A stretch of 64,000 nucleotides of DNA from Paeniglutamicibacter quisquiliarum (GTDB lineage: Bacteria; Actinomycetota; Actinomycetes; Actinomycetales; Micrococcaceae), in contig NZ_JAHRED010000007.1 in NCBI RefSeq assembly GCF_019084045.1, forward strand, positions 186,001 through 250,000, read 5' to 3'. The notes under the pieces are model-generated. The model did no database searches. It saw only the letters and a program-made list of their open reading frames with translations, and was not told the DNA's origin. The first letter of the stretch is position 1, and each line of letters starts with the position of its first letter. The position numbers and the translations under genes are program-made. Shown here piece after piece: positions 25,983-35,063 of the stretch.

Positions 25983-27164
25983 CTAGGTGTATTCGTCGTG
26001 CAGCCGGTGCGCCTCGGCCACCTGTTCGCGGATCTTGTCGACGTCCTTGGCCTTGTTGCGGTACTTCGGCTCCATGGCCAGGATCTGGGCCTCCTCCTGC
26101 CTCAGCAGCCGGTAGACCCGCTCGCGTTCGGCCGGGTCTGCGGTGTAGCCGAGGTCGATGTAGTTCACCGCATGCCTGCGGGCGGAATTGATGGCGGTCT
26201 GCGCCTTGCCGGCCTTGCTCAGCAGCGAGACAACCACTGTCACCAGCAGCACGCCGATGATGAAGCCCAGGGACAGTCCCGTGGTGATCTCGATGACCGG
26301 GACGGGTTCGCCGTCGTTGATGAAGGGCAGGTTGTTCTCGTGCAGCGCGTGGAGCACCAGCTTGACGCCGATGAACGCCAGGATCGCGGCCAGCCCGTAG
26401 GAGAGGTAGATGAGGCGGTCCAGCAGGCCATCGAGCAGGAAGTACAGCTGGCGCAGCCCCATCAGCGAAAAGGCGGTGGCGGTGAAGACGATGTACACGT
26501 TCTGCGTCAGGCCGAAGATCGCGGGAATGGAGTCAAGCGCGAACAGGATGTCGGTGCCGCCGATCGACACCATGACCAGCAGCATGGGGGTCAGCGCCCG
26601 CTTGCCGTGGTGCATGGTGAACAGCTTGTCACCGTCGAAGTGGTCGGTCGTGTGCAGGAACCTCTTGGCAAGGCGCATGATGAAGTTGTCCGACTGGTCC
26701 GTCGCGTGGTCCCCCGGCTTGAGCAGGTTGCCGGCGGTGAGCAGCAGGATCAGGCCGAAGAGGTAGAACACCCAGGCGAAGGAATTGATCAGCGCCGCAC
26801 CGAGGAATATGAACCCGGTCCGGGCGACCAGCGAGAACACGATGCCGAACAGGAGCACCTTTTGCTGGTCTTCGCGGGGAACCCGGAAGCTCGCGATGAT
26901 GATGAGGAAGACGAAGAGATTGTCGACTGACAGCGCCTTTTCCGTGATGTAGCCGGCGAAGTACTCCGACCCCATCGTGGACCCGCCGAAGACCAGGACC
27001 AGGATGCCGAACAGCACGGCAATCCCCACATAGACCGACGACCAGATCGAGGCTTCCTTGAGCGTGGGCACGTGGGCCTTGCGGATGTGGAAGAAGTAGT
27101 CGAAGGCGAGCAGGGCAAGAATGACGACGACGGTGATGCCCCAGATGAGGGGTGAAACGCTCAT
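25983..27164 (-). CDS. TerC-family integral membrane protein
   Basis: A 393-residue protein with about nine membrane segments, including GITVVVILALLAFDYFF, SVYVGIAVLFGILVLVFGG and the conserved TerC stretch ITEKALSVDNLFVFLIII with acidic residues. A second conserved acidic site is GGTDILFALDSIPAIFGLT. TerC proteins are linked to tellurite resistance and to manganese export or metal loading of exported proteins. The C-terminal soluble tail of some 70 residues (RRHAVNYIDLGYT onward) is cytosolic. ATG 27164 (MSVSPLIWG) is chosen because a membrane segment follows at once. Upstream residues in the longer frame are not conserved-looking. Confidence 0.9.
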   Translation of the reverse strand: MSVSPLIWGITVVVILALLAFDYFFHIRKAHVPTLKEASIWSSVYVGIAVLFGILVLVFGGSTMGSEYFAGYITEKALSVDNLFVFLIIIASFRVPREDQQKVLLFGIVFSLVARTGFIFLGAALINSFAWVFYLFGLILLLTAGNLLKPGDHATDQSDNFIMRLAKRFLHTTDHFDGDKLFTMHHGKRALTPMLLVMVSIGGTDILFALDSIPAIFGLTQNVYIVFTATAFSLMGLRQLYFLLDGLLDRLIYLSYGLAAILAFIGVKLVLHALHENNLPFINDGEPVPVIEITTGLSLGFIIGVLLVTVVVSLLSKAGKAQTAINSARRHAVNYIDLGYTADPAERERVYRLLRQEEAQILAMEPKYRNKAKDVDKIREQVAEAHRLHDEYT

Positions 27165-27425
27165 GAGTCCCTGCTTTCGGACGGAGACGGCAACGGGCCC
27201 GGCAAATTGCTCGGCGCTGTCCTTTCCCGTGGCCGAACGCGCCCCGGGCCGGGCCGCGTCCGGCATCCTCGATCATGGGCAACCGAGCAAAGTCCTTGGC
27301 ACGAAACTAGCACCCCGCTAGGGCGTTTGATAACCCCTGGAGCGTAGGGGGCCCGATCGGATCCTCCTGGCCCGGGCGCCCTGGGCATCCGCGCCCGTGC
27401 CGAAGCCACGGGACGTGGAGGCTGC

Positions 27426-27959
27426 CTACAACGTTCCCCCGGCGGCATCCGGGGATCCTGTTCCCGCGGCCTGTCCGGCGTCGCCAACCGTCTCTCGGGC
27501 CAGGAAGGTCTCGAGCTCGAAGAGGTTGCTCGCCCTCTCCGCGACATTCAGCAGCGTGGACATCGAGGCAACCTCCTCGACCTGCTCCTTGAGGAACCAG
27601 AGCATGAATTGCTCGCCCAGCGGGTCGTTTTCCGCCCGTGCCGCGGCGAACAGGTTCTTGATGCTTTCGGTGACCTCGAGTTCCTGGGCGAGCGCCAGCT
27701 TGAGCGGCTCCTCGGCCGATCCGAAGTCGTTGCGGACCTCGCCGATCCCGGGAATGGCGAACTTGATGCCGCGGTCCAGCATGTACTGGACCATCATCAT
27801 GGCGTGGTTTCTCTCCTCCAGCGACTGGCGGTAGAAGTGCTTGGCCAGCTGGGGCAGGTCCTGCCCGTCGAACCACGTGGCAATGGCGATGTACTGCTGG
27901 GAGGCCGCAAACTCGTTGCCCAGCTGGCGGGTCAGCAGCTCGTTGAAATGGTGGCTCAT
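27426..27959 (-). CDS. Ferritin (iron storage)
   Basis: A four-helix-bundle ferritin of 177 residues. Ferroxidase ligands are visible at E16, E49 and H52 (NEFAASQQY and SLEERNHAMMM), with further glutamates in the second helix pair. No heme-binding methionine like that of bacterioferritin is evident. It oxidises Fe(II) and stores iron in the cytosolic 24-mer. ATG 27959 is chosen because GGAGAG lies six bases before it; a start 15 bases further upstream is possible. The C-terminal tail (GQAAGTGSPDAAGGTL) is glycine-rich and probably disordered. Confidence 0.92.
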   Translation of the reverse strand: MSHHFNELLTRQLGNEFAASQQYIAIATWFDGQDLPQLAKHFYRQSLEERNHAMMMVQYMLDRGIKFAIPGIGEVRNDFGSAEEPLKLALAQELEVTESIKNLFAAARAENDPLGEQFMLWFLKEQVEEVASMSTLLNVAERASNLFELETFLARETVGDAGQAAGTGSPDAAGGTL

Positions 27960-28166
27960 GATGCTCTCCTTCATCGGTGTGCACGGGTGCGGACCTGGGG
28001 CGCCGAGACCGGCCGGGCCGGGATGGCGGAGGACCTGTATCGAGCGTCCCCCGCCCCCATTCCCCGAGTCAAGGCCCCGGGGTGCGCCTGCAGATGAAAC
28101 GGTCGTGTCCCGCGGATTCCCCCGGCCCGGGGCCTTCCCGGAGCGCGGCCGGAGCGGGCCGTTGGC

Positions 28167-29045
<879 letters not shown>

Positions 29046-29208
29046 CTATCCCGATCTCCCACTCACGCTAGAGAAACGCAGTTCCCATTACAAGCATCGA
29101 TAGACGCGGGGCATCGAAGCACTCCGCCGGAGCACCTCTTCCGGGCGCCGGTGATGCGATCCCGCCGGTCCCCCCGGCCCGGCGGGATCGCCTGCCCGGC
29201 GTCTCCCC

Positions 29209-29433
29209 TCAATCGCTCGCGGTCCGGTGGCCCGGAGCCGCCGAGTGTTGCTCGGCGATCAGGTATTCCTTCACCGCCTGGGCCGGAACGCGGTAGGAGC
29301 GCCCAAATCGCACGGCCGGCAGCTCCCCGGCATGCACCAGCCTGTAAACGGTCATCTTGGAGACCCGCATCGCCAACGCGACCTCGGCCACCGTCAGGTA
29401 GTGTGCGTCCTCAAATCCCTTCAAATCCACCAT
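29209..29433 (-). CDS. Small excisionase-type helix-turn-helix protein
   Basis: A 74-residue DNA-binding protein with one MerR-like/excisionase HTH: YLTVAEVALAMRVSKMTVYRLVHAGELPAVRFGRSYRVPAQ. It is close to the conserved short actinobacterial HTH protein typified by Rv0500A, a relative of BldC. No integrase or phage gene is near, so the excisionase label is structural only. ATG 29433 (MVDLKG) is chosen because the conserved region starts soon after. The longer frame upstream does not look coding. Confidence 0.85.
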   Translation of the reverse strand: MVDLKGFEDAHYLTVAEVALAMRVSKMTVYRLVHAGELPAVRFGRSYRVPAQAVKEYLIAEQHSAAPGHRTASD

Positions 29434-29725
29434 TTCGTCCCCAATCGAAGTGTCTTCATCCCCAGATGAAACAGCTGACAACGTGCACCGCTTCAACCCC
29501 TTGTGCAACGTTGTTCCCATGGTAGGCACATGGCCTTGGCAGCGCCATGGAAACGACATTGCAATTGGGGCACGGAGTTCTCCCCGCCAGATGCGGGCCC
29601 GCACGTCTTCGGCGGCATCCCCGGCTCCTGCCCGTTCCGGCCGTCCCGTGCATCCGTTTGGCGTCGCACCATCGGCGCACGCCGCCGCTATGGATACTGC
29701 TGCGCCGCGGTGCTTCAATTGCTCC

Positions 29726-31108
29726 ATGACGCACCTTGTGCAGGCCGACTACCTCGTGGTCGGGGCCGGCGCCATGGGCATGGCGTTCGCCGATGCACTG
29801 ATCGACCACGCCGACGTGCGCGTCGCCCTTGTCGACCGGCGCCACGGCGCGGGCGGGCACTGGCTCGACGCCTATCCGTTCGCCCGGCTGCACCAGGCCT
29901 CCGCCTTCTATGGGGTGGCCTCGACGTTGCTGGGCGATCGCCGGGTGCAGCAGCACGGTCCTGAGGCCGGGCTCCACGAGCGGGCCGACGTCTCCGAGAT
30001 CTGCGCCTACTACGCACATGTCCTCGCCGACAGGATGCTGGGCTCCGGGAAGGTCGAGTTCTTCAACAACTGCGAGTACGTCGGGGACCGGCAGGTCGTT
30101 TCGCATGTCTCCGGCCGGCGGTTCGAGTTCCCGCCGCGATGCCGGCTCGTCGACGCCCGCTACCTCGCCCCCGATATCCCCTCGGTGACGCCGCCGCACT
30201 TCGGAATCGAGTCCGGCGTCCGCGTGGTTCCGGTCAACAGCCTCGCCCACATCATCGACGCGCCGAGCCAGTACGTGATCGTGGGATCGGGCAAGACGGC
30301 CACCGACGCCTGCATCTGGCTCCTGGCCCACGGCGTGGATCAGGCAGCGATCTGCTGGGTGCGGCCGCGCGATCCCTGGATGCTCAACCGGGCGGTCGTC
30401 CAGCCTGATCCGGCGGTGTTCCTGGGCATGGCCGCGGACACCATGGAGGCCGCCGCGGGCGCCACCTCGCTGGAGGACCTCTTCCTGCGGCTCGAGGACG
30501 CGGGCGTGATGATCCGCATCGACGGGTCGGTCTTCCCGACGATGGCCAAGACGCCGACCCTTGCGCACTGGGAGCTGGAGAAGCTGCGCACCATCGAGCA
30601 CGTGGTGCGGCTGGGACATATCCGGATGGTGGAACGGGGGCGCATCGCCCTCCAGGAGGGGTCGGTCCCGATCGAGCGGGACGCGCTCGTCGTCCACTGT
30701 GCGGCCTCCGGCCTGCGCTACCCGCCGACGATCCCGATCTGGGGACCACGGGAGATCACGTTGCAGCCGATCCGGGCCGGGTTCCCGTGCTTCGGGGCGG
30801 CCCTGGCCGGCTACGTGGAAGCGACCCGCGACGATGACGCGGAGAAGAACCGGCTCTGCCCGCCGACCCCGTATCCGAACTCGCTGGCGGGCTGGGCGAA
30901 CATGCAGGTGCTTGGCACCCGCGCGGTGGCATCTTTCGCTTCCGCGCCCGACATCAAGGCCTGGGCCGATACCGTGGCTCTGAACCCGGCCCGCGTCCCG
31001 CCCGGGGACGGCAGGTCCCCGGCGCTGCAGGACGCGCTCGGTCGGCTCAAGACCCGGGGCCCCTCGGGAATCGCGAGGTTGGCCGAGCTGGTGGGCGCGT
31101 CGATCTGA
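29726..31108 (+). CDS. FAD/NAD(P)-binding oxidoreductase
   Basis: A 460-residue flavoprotein-like enzyme. The N-terminal FAD motif is VVGAGAMGMAFADALI at residues 10-25 and a second dinucleotide motif, YVIVGSGKTATDACIWLL, sits near 185. The order is that of flavin monooxygenases, and an ATG-like motif is replaced by VVHCAASG. The substrate cannot be told. The start at ATG 29726 follows a GATACT that may be a -10 box; the longer frame adds 92 unconvincing residues. It stands between the HTH gene (divergent) and the second NylB-like gene (convergent). Confidence 0.8.
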   Translation: MTHLVQADYLVVGAGAMGMAFADALIDHADVRVALVDRRHGAGGHWLDAYPFARLHQASAFYGVASTLLGDRRVQQHGPEAGLHERADVSEICAYYAHVLADRMLGSGKVEFFNNCEYVGDRQVVSHVSGRRFEFPPRCRLVDARYLAPDIPSVTPPHFGIESGVRVVPVNSLAHIIDAPSQYVIVGSGKTATDACIWLLAHGVDQAAICWVRPRDPWMLNRAVVQPDPAVFLGMAADTMEAAAGATSLEDLFLRLEDAGVMIRIDGSVFPTMAKTPTLAHWELEKLRTIEHVVRLGHIRMVERGRIALQEGSVPIERDALVVHCAASGLRYPPTIPIWGPREITLQPIRAGFPCFGAALAGYVEATRDDDAEKNRLCPPTPYPNSLAGWANMQVLGTRAVASFASAPDIKAWADTVALNPARVPPGDGRSPALQDALGRLKTRGPSGIARLAELVGASI

Positions 31109-31154
31109 CGGTCAATGCCTTCGGAACCCTGGTGACGGCGCTTTCCCGGTCCGG

Positions 31155-32396
31155 CTACGAAACCGGCTCGGGTTCCTGAAGCACCGGGGCGGACGCGGTC
31201 TCGACCTCCACCACCAGCGCGGCGGAAATCGCGTCGAAGGCGCGCAGGACGGGAAAGAGCCTGGCGGGATCCTGCGGCGTCGGCCAGGTGGACAGCTTGA
31301 CCGCCACCACCTCGGCGGTGCGGTTGATGTAGACCATCTGCCCGTGGATGCCCAGGCACAGCACCACGTCGTTGCCCTCGTAGGGGAACCACATCTGGTT
31401 CCGGTACATCCCGCCGGGCATCATGTTGTCCCCCGGGCTGTCGGCGAAGGCATCGCGGGAATCCGGGGCACCGGCCAGGGTCTGCTCGATCCACTCGCTG
31501 GAGAGCACCCGTTCACCGGTCAGGGAAAGACCGTCATTGAGGAACAGCGAACCGAAGCGGGCCATGTCGCGCAGCGTTGCGTTGATTCCGCCGTCGAAGA
31601 CCCCGGTGCCGAACTGGTCGACACCCATGGCGGCGTCCGATTCCGCTCCGATCTTGCCCCACACCAGGTCCGACAGCAGCACGTCCATGGTGGCGCCCGA
31701 AGCGACCTCGCAGATCCATCCCAGCATGTCGGTCTCGCAGGAACGGTACTCGAAGACGCCGCCGTGGGCGGTCTTGCGCTCCAGGGTCCGCAGGAACGGG
31801 TACATGCCGGTGGGTCCGGGAGCCTTGGAGGCGGCCCAGCCAATGGCCTCCTCCATTTTCCGCACCCCGGCGGCCGGGTCCAGGTAGTTCTCGGAGTAGT
31901 CAATGCCGGAGCGCATGTCCAAAAGCTGGCGCACCGTCGCGCCGGCGTATCCGGTTTCGGCCAGTTCCGGCAGGTAGTCGGTCAGCTGCCCCTCAGGGTC
32001 AAGCTTTCCTGCGTCGCACAGCGCGCCCGCCACCGCGCCCACCAATGACTTGCTCATCGACATCAACAGGTGCTGGGTCGGCGTCGCCATCTCGCCGAAG
32101 TACTGCTCGGTGAGCACCTGCCCGCGGTGCAGGAGCATCCACCCGTCGGTGTCAGTCGTGGCCATCACCGAGCCGACGCTCATGGGCAGCTCCCCGGCGT
32201 AGGCCGGGGGCAGCGTGACCGAATCCAGGTCGCGGTGTGCTGCCGGAAGCGGCGCCACCGGGCCACTCCCCCGGGAGATTTTCGCGGTGGGCAGGATGTC
32301 GGCCATGTGCTGGAAGGACCAACGCAGGTTCTCCGGGGACCTCCACGTGTTCATGTCCACCGCAGGGGTGGGGAGATCCGGGTTTGTGCCGTCCAT
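31155..32396 (-). CDS. NylB-like serine hydrolase (beta-lactamase fold), copy 2
   Basis: A 413-residue close paralogue of the hydrolase at 21285-22565, with most positions identical over the whole length. Catalytic S113-x-x-K116 is in MSMSKS, the tyrosine is in FEYRSCETD and a second tyrosine is in SENYLDP. The residues matching NylB D181 and N266 are again Glu and Asp. It ends earlier and with a different tail (ASAPVLQEPEPVS). The start ATG 32396 is unambiguous because copy 1 aligns from residue 1. It stands alone on the minus strand between the flavoprotein and the GlsB-like gene, not next to an ATP-grasp or decarboxylase gene. Confidence 0.88.
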   Translation of the reverse strand: MDGTNPDLPTPAVDMNTWRSPENLRWSFQHMADILPTAKISRGSGPVAPLPAAHRDLDSVTLPPAYAGELPMSVGSVMATTDTDGWMLLHRGQVLTEQYFGEMATPTQHLLMSMSKSLVGAVAGALCDAGKLDPEGQLTDYLPELAETGYAGATVRQLLDMRSGIDYSENYLDPAAGVRKMEEAIGWAASKAPGPTGMYPFLRTLERKTAHGGVFEYRSCETDMLGWICEVASGATMDVLLSDLVWGKIGAESDAAMGVDQFGTGVFDGGINATLRDMARFGSLFLNDGLSLTGERVLSSEWIEQTLAGAPDSRDAFADSPGDNMMPGGMYRNQMWFPYEGNDVVLCLGIHGQMVYINRTAEVVAVKLSTWPTPQDPARLFPVLRAFDAISAALVVEVETASAPVLQEPEPVS

Positions 32397-32670
32397 GAGA
32401 GTCGCCTTCCGTTGCTACACCGTTTGTTGATTGGGACCCTACCATCGGGTATTCACGGAACCGCAGACCATTCATGCCGTGTTTTCGCGTCGGCAGCCCT
32501 TCCGGCCGGGGAACAGGTCCTTGTCATTTCCCGCCATTGATGCACCCGTCGGAATTACTCCGTCGTTCCTCCCGCATGGTTGGCCGCGCGGAGTCGAGGC
32601 ATGCCCTAGGGTCGAAAGTGGTGAAGCCGCCACCGTGCTGCACCCACAACCTAGAGAAAAGGCCGGAAAC

Positions 32671-32931
32671 ATGATCGGATTCATCGTCGCAGGACTCGTC
32701 ATCGGGGCCCTTGCACGGCTCATCAAGCCCGGCAAGCAGAACCTGAGCCTGCTCGTCACCCTGCTGCTGGGACTTGCCGGGTCCGTCATCGGCGGGGTGG
32801 TTGCCAACCTGCTGGGCACCGGCAACATCTTTGAGCTCAATGTCATCGGATTCATTGTCGCCGTCGTCGCCGCGGTCCTCCTGATCGGCACGGCAGAAAG
32901 CCTGGCTTCTCGCCGCAACTCGGTTCGATGA
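32671..32931 (+). CDS. GlsB/YeaQ/YmgE-family membrane protein
   Basis: An 86-residue stress-linked membrane protein with three hydrophobic segments: MIGFIVAGLVIGALARLI, LLVTLLLGLAGSVIGGVVANLL and VIGFIVAVVAAVLLIG. It has the family pattern of glycine zippers and the GALARLIKPG turn. Start ATG 32671, with AAAAGG some 10 bases before. The family is often induced by general stress, and some members are holin-like. It is divergent from NylB-like copy 2 and convergent with the LacI-type regulator. Confidence 0.9.
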   Translation: MIGFIVAGLVIGALARLIKPGKQNLSLLVTLLLGLAGSVIGGVVANLLGTGNIFELNVIGFIVAVVAAVLLIGTAESLASRRNSVR

Positions 32932-32964
32932 CCCACCGGGGCCGGCCCCGGACGAGGAATGAGC

Positions 32965-33000
32965 GAGGCACCTGGATTGGCTTGTCAATGCAGGTGCCTC
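32965..33000. terminator. Hairpin terminator between glsB-like and lacI-type genes
   Basis: GAGGCACCTG (32965-32974) pairs with CAGGTGCCTC (32991-33000). The loop contains a second short ATTG/CAAT pairing. It lies between convergent stop codons at 32931 and 33057 and could act in both directions. Confidence 0.6.
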
Positions 33001-33056
33001 CGTCGTCCGCCCCGGAATCTGCAAGGACCTGAATTTCCGTGCCGATCCGGTTTCGC

Positions 33057-34136
33057 CTACGCGACGGGGCCCAGCGTTGTTCCGGGCACGAACTCGCCGG
33101 CGAACTTTTCGTGGCGGACCTCGGTCCCGGCCCGGGCGCCCATCAGGCCTTCCAGGACCTCGACACCGCGTTGGGCCACCCGTTCCACCGGGATGCGCAG
33201 GGTGGTCAACCCGATCAGGTCAAGGCCCGGGATGATGCCGTCGCACCCGGTGACCGAAATGTCTCCGGGGGCATCCAGCCCGACCGCCTTGGCCGCACGC
33301 AGGAAGATCATCGCGCGGTTGTCGTTCGGGAACATCGCGGCGGTTGCCGCCCCCTCGCGTGCCAGTTCCAGGATGCGGCCGATGCCCGCCTCCGGCCGGC
33401 CAAAGGCGTCGCTCACGATCCGGTGGACCGTGATGCCGCGGCCCTCCAGATGGACGGCCATGGAGCTGCCGCGGCGGTTCTCCGCGGTGGAGACCCGGGC
33501 GGAGGGAACCAACACTGCCACGGACCGGTGGCCGGCGGAGGCGACCCGGTTGGCCAGCGTCGCGCCGTGGACGTCCTCGTCGTAGGACACCCCGTGGATC
33601 CGGGGGTGCTCCTCGACCCGGCCCACCGACACCACCGGCACGCTGTCCAGGAAGGGCTCCAGGTCGACGGCCTTGATCACGCCGGTGGAGACCAGCAGCC
33701 CGCCGACGCGCAGGCCGAGCATGCGGCGCAGGGCGGCGAGTTCGTCTTCGGCGCCTTCCTGCCAGTGCGGCACGGCGGTGATGAGTTCCAGCCCGTGGTT
33801 GCTCACCGCTTCCTGCACCAGGGAGTGCAGCTGTCCATACGCCGGATTCCGGGGGTCCCGCAGCAGCAGTCCGACCAGGTCGGACTTGCGCTTGGAAAGC
33901 CCCTGCGCCATGGCGTTGGGCACGTACCCCAGCTCGCGCACCGCCTTGAAGACCTGCTCGCGCGTTTGGGGGGAAACCGGCGGGTAGCCCACCAGCACCC
34001 GGGAGACGGTCGCACGCGAGACATTGGCGGCCCGCGCCACGTCTTCCATCCGGACCTTCAGGCCCTCGCGCGGAACCTCCGGGACCGGGCGGGAACGGGA
34101 TTGCCCGGTCATCGGGGCCTTGGGCAAACCGGGCAT
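33057..34136 (-). CDS. LacI-family transcriptional repressor
   Basis: A 359-residue regulator. The LacI HTH and hinge helix are VRMEDVARAANVSRATVSRVLVGYPPVSPQTREQV at residues 28-65, and the sugar-binding-protein-like core follows (VGLLLRDPRNPAYGQL). ATG 34136 is chosen for AAAGGGAG ahead of it. It is the last gene of the minus-strand transport operon, 38 bases after the phosphodiesterase gene. Its operators are probably the two palindromes at 39156-39238. The inducer is likely a product of glycerophosphodiester breakdown (inference). Confidence 0.92.
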   Translation of the reverse strand: MPGLPKAPMTGQSRSRPVPEVPREGLKVRMEDVARAANVSRATVSRVLVGYPPVSPQTREQVFKAVRELGYVPNAMAQGLSKRKSDLVGLLLRDPRNPAYGQLHSLVQEAVSNHGLELITAVPHWQEGAEDELAALRRMLGLRVGGLLVSTGVIKAVDLEPFLDSVPVVSVGRVEEHPRIHGVSYDEDVHGATLANRVASAGHRSVAVLVPSARVSTAENRRGSSMAVHLEGRGITVHRIVSDAFGRPEAGIGRILELAREGAATAAMFPNDNRAMIFLRAAKAVGLDAPGDISVTGCDGIIPGLDLIGLTTLRIPVERVAQRGVEVLEGLMGARAGTEVRHEKFAGEFVPGTTLGPVA

Positions 34137-34174
34137 GCTCAGCTCCCTTTCCGCTGCTTCACTAGGTCCAATCC

Positions 34175-35062
34175 TCATCCTACGGCCATTCCCCCGGCGT
34201 TCCGGGCCGATTGCTCCCGGCGCCGGTCGCGGTAGGGAACCAGCAGGGACGGCCAGTCGGTCTGGATCACGTCCGCGCCAAGGGACATCAGCCGGCCCCA
34301 GCCCTCGTCCGGGGCTCCCAGCACGGAGGTCTCGTCATCGAAGCCGGCGAAGAGCGGGACCCGGTTGCTCAGGTTGATCGCGTTCAGCAGGGCGAAGAGT
34401 CCCCGTCCGTGCAGCCAGTGGATGTAGCCGGGCTCGGCGAACTCGTGGTCGGGGTCCGGGGCGATCAACTCCATGCCGACGGTGTTGATGCCTTCGGTCG
34501 CCAGCACCTGGAGCACCTCGCTGTGTGACCTGACGATCGGCGCGTAGGGGTACTTCACGGGGTGCGCGGCGAGCGTGTCCAGCAGTTCCGCCTCCACGGG
34601 CGACTTGAACAGCAACCTGCCCGGTTCCGGCAGCCGGTCCAGGAACGGCAGCAACCGCGGCCAGGAACCCCAGGAGCGGTCCACGTTGAACAGCGTCCGC
34701 GGGTGGGCGCGGAGCACTTCCTCCACCCCGGCCACCCGCAGGGGCTCCCCGGGGTGCGAGCACCACTTGTAGGCAAGCTCCAGGATCTGCGCCGTGGACA
34801 GCGTGCGGATGTTCTCGGCAATGCCGAAGTGCATCGCCTCGTAGCCGTCGTGGAACAGGAAGAAGTCCCCGTCGGTGGATTCCACCACGTCGATCTCCAC
34901 CATGTCCGCCCCCTGGGCCAGGGCCGCGGCGACGGCCGGACCCGTGTTCTCCGCGATGCTGCCCAGCCCGGTGCCGCGGTGCACGGCAACCAGCGGACCA
35001 CCCCGGGCGAAGGCCGAATTGAGCGGTTCGTTGATCGCTGCGTAGGTGCCCTGTCCAAACAT
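34175..35062 (-). CDS. Glycerophosphodiester phosphodiesterase, cytosolic
   Basis: A 295-residue TIM-barrel GDPD. The active-site histidines are in VAVHRGTGLGSIAENT and FLFHDGYEAMHFG, and the metal acids are in GADMVEIDVVEST. There is no signal peptide, so it acts inside the cell. It cleaves glycerophosphodiesters to glycerol 3-phosphate and an alcohol. It is encoded one base after the permease gene stop, so it belongs to the importer operon and is presumably the enzyme that handles the imported molecule. Confidence 0.9.
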   Translation of the reverse strand: MFGQGTYAAINEPLNSAFARGGPLVAVHRGTGLGSIAENTGPAVAAALAQGADMVEIDVVESTDGDFFLFHDGYEAMHFGIAENIRTLSTAQILELAYKWCSHPGEPLRVAGVEEVLRAHPRTLFNVDRSWGSWPRLLPFLDRLPEPGRLLFKSPVEAELLDTLAAHPVKYPYAPIVRSHSEVLQVLATEGINTVGMELIAPDPDHEFAEPGYIHWLHGRGLFALLNAINLSNRVPLFAGFDDETSVLGAPDEGWGRLMSLGADVIQTDWPSLLVPYRDRRREQSARNAGGMAVG

Positions 35063-35063
35063 G

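Noticed and set aside
29209-29433. The excisionase-like gene as a sign of a prophage or integrative element
   Set aside because: No integrase, att-like repeat or phage gene is near. The protein matches a conserved chromosomal HTH type.
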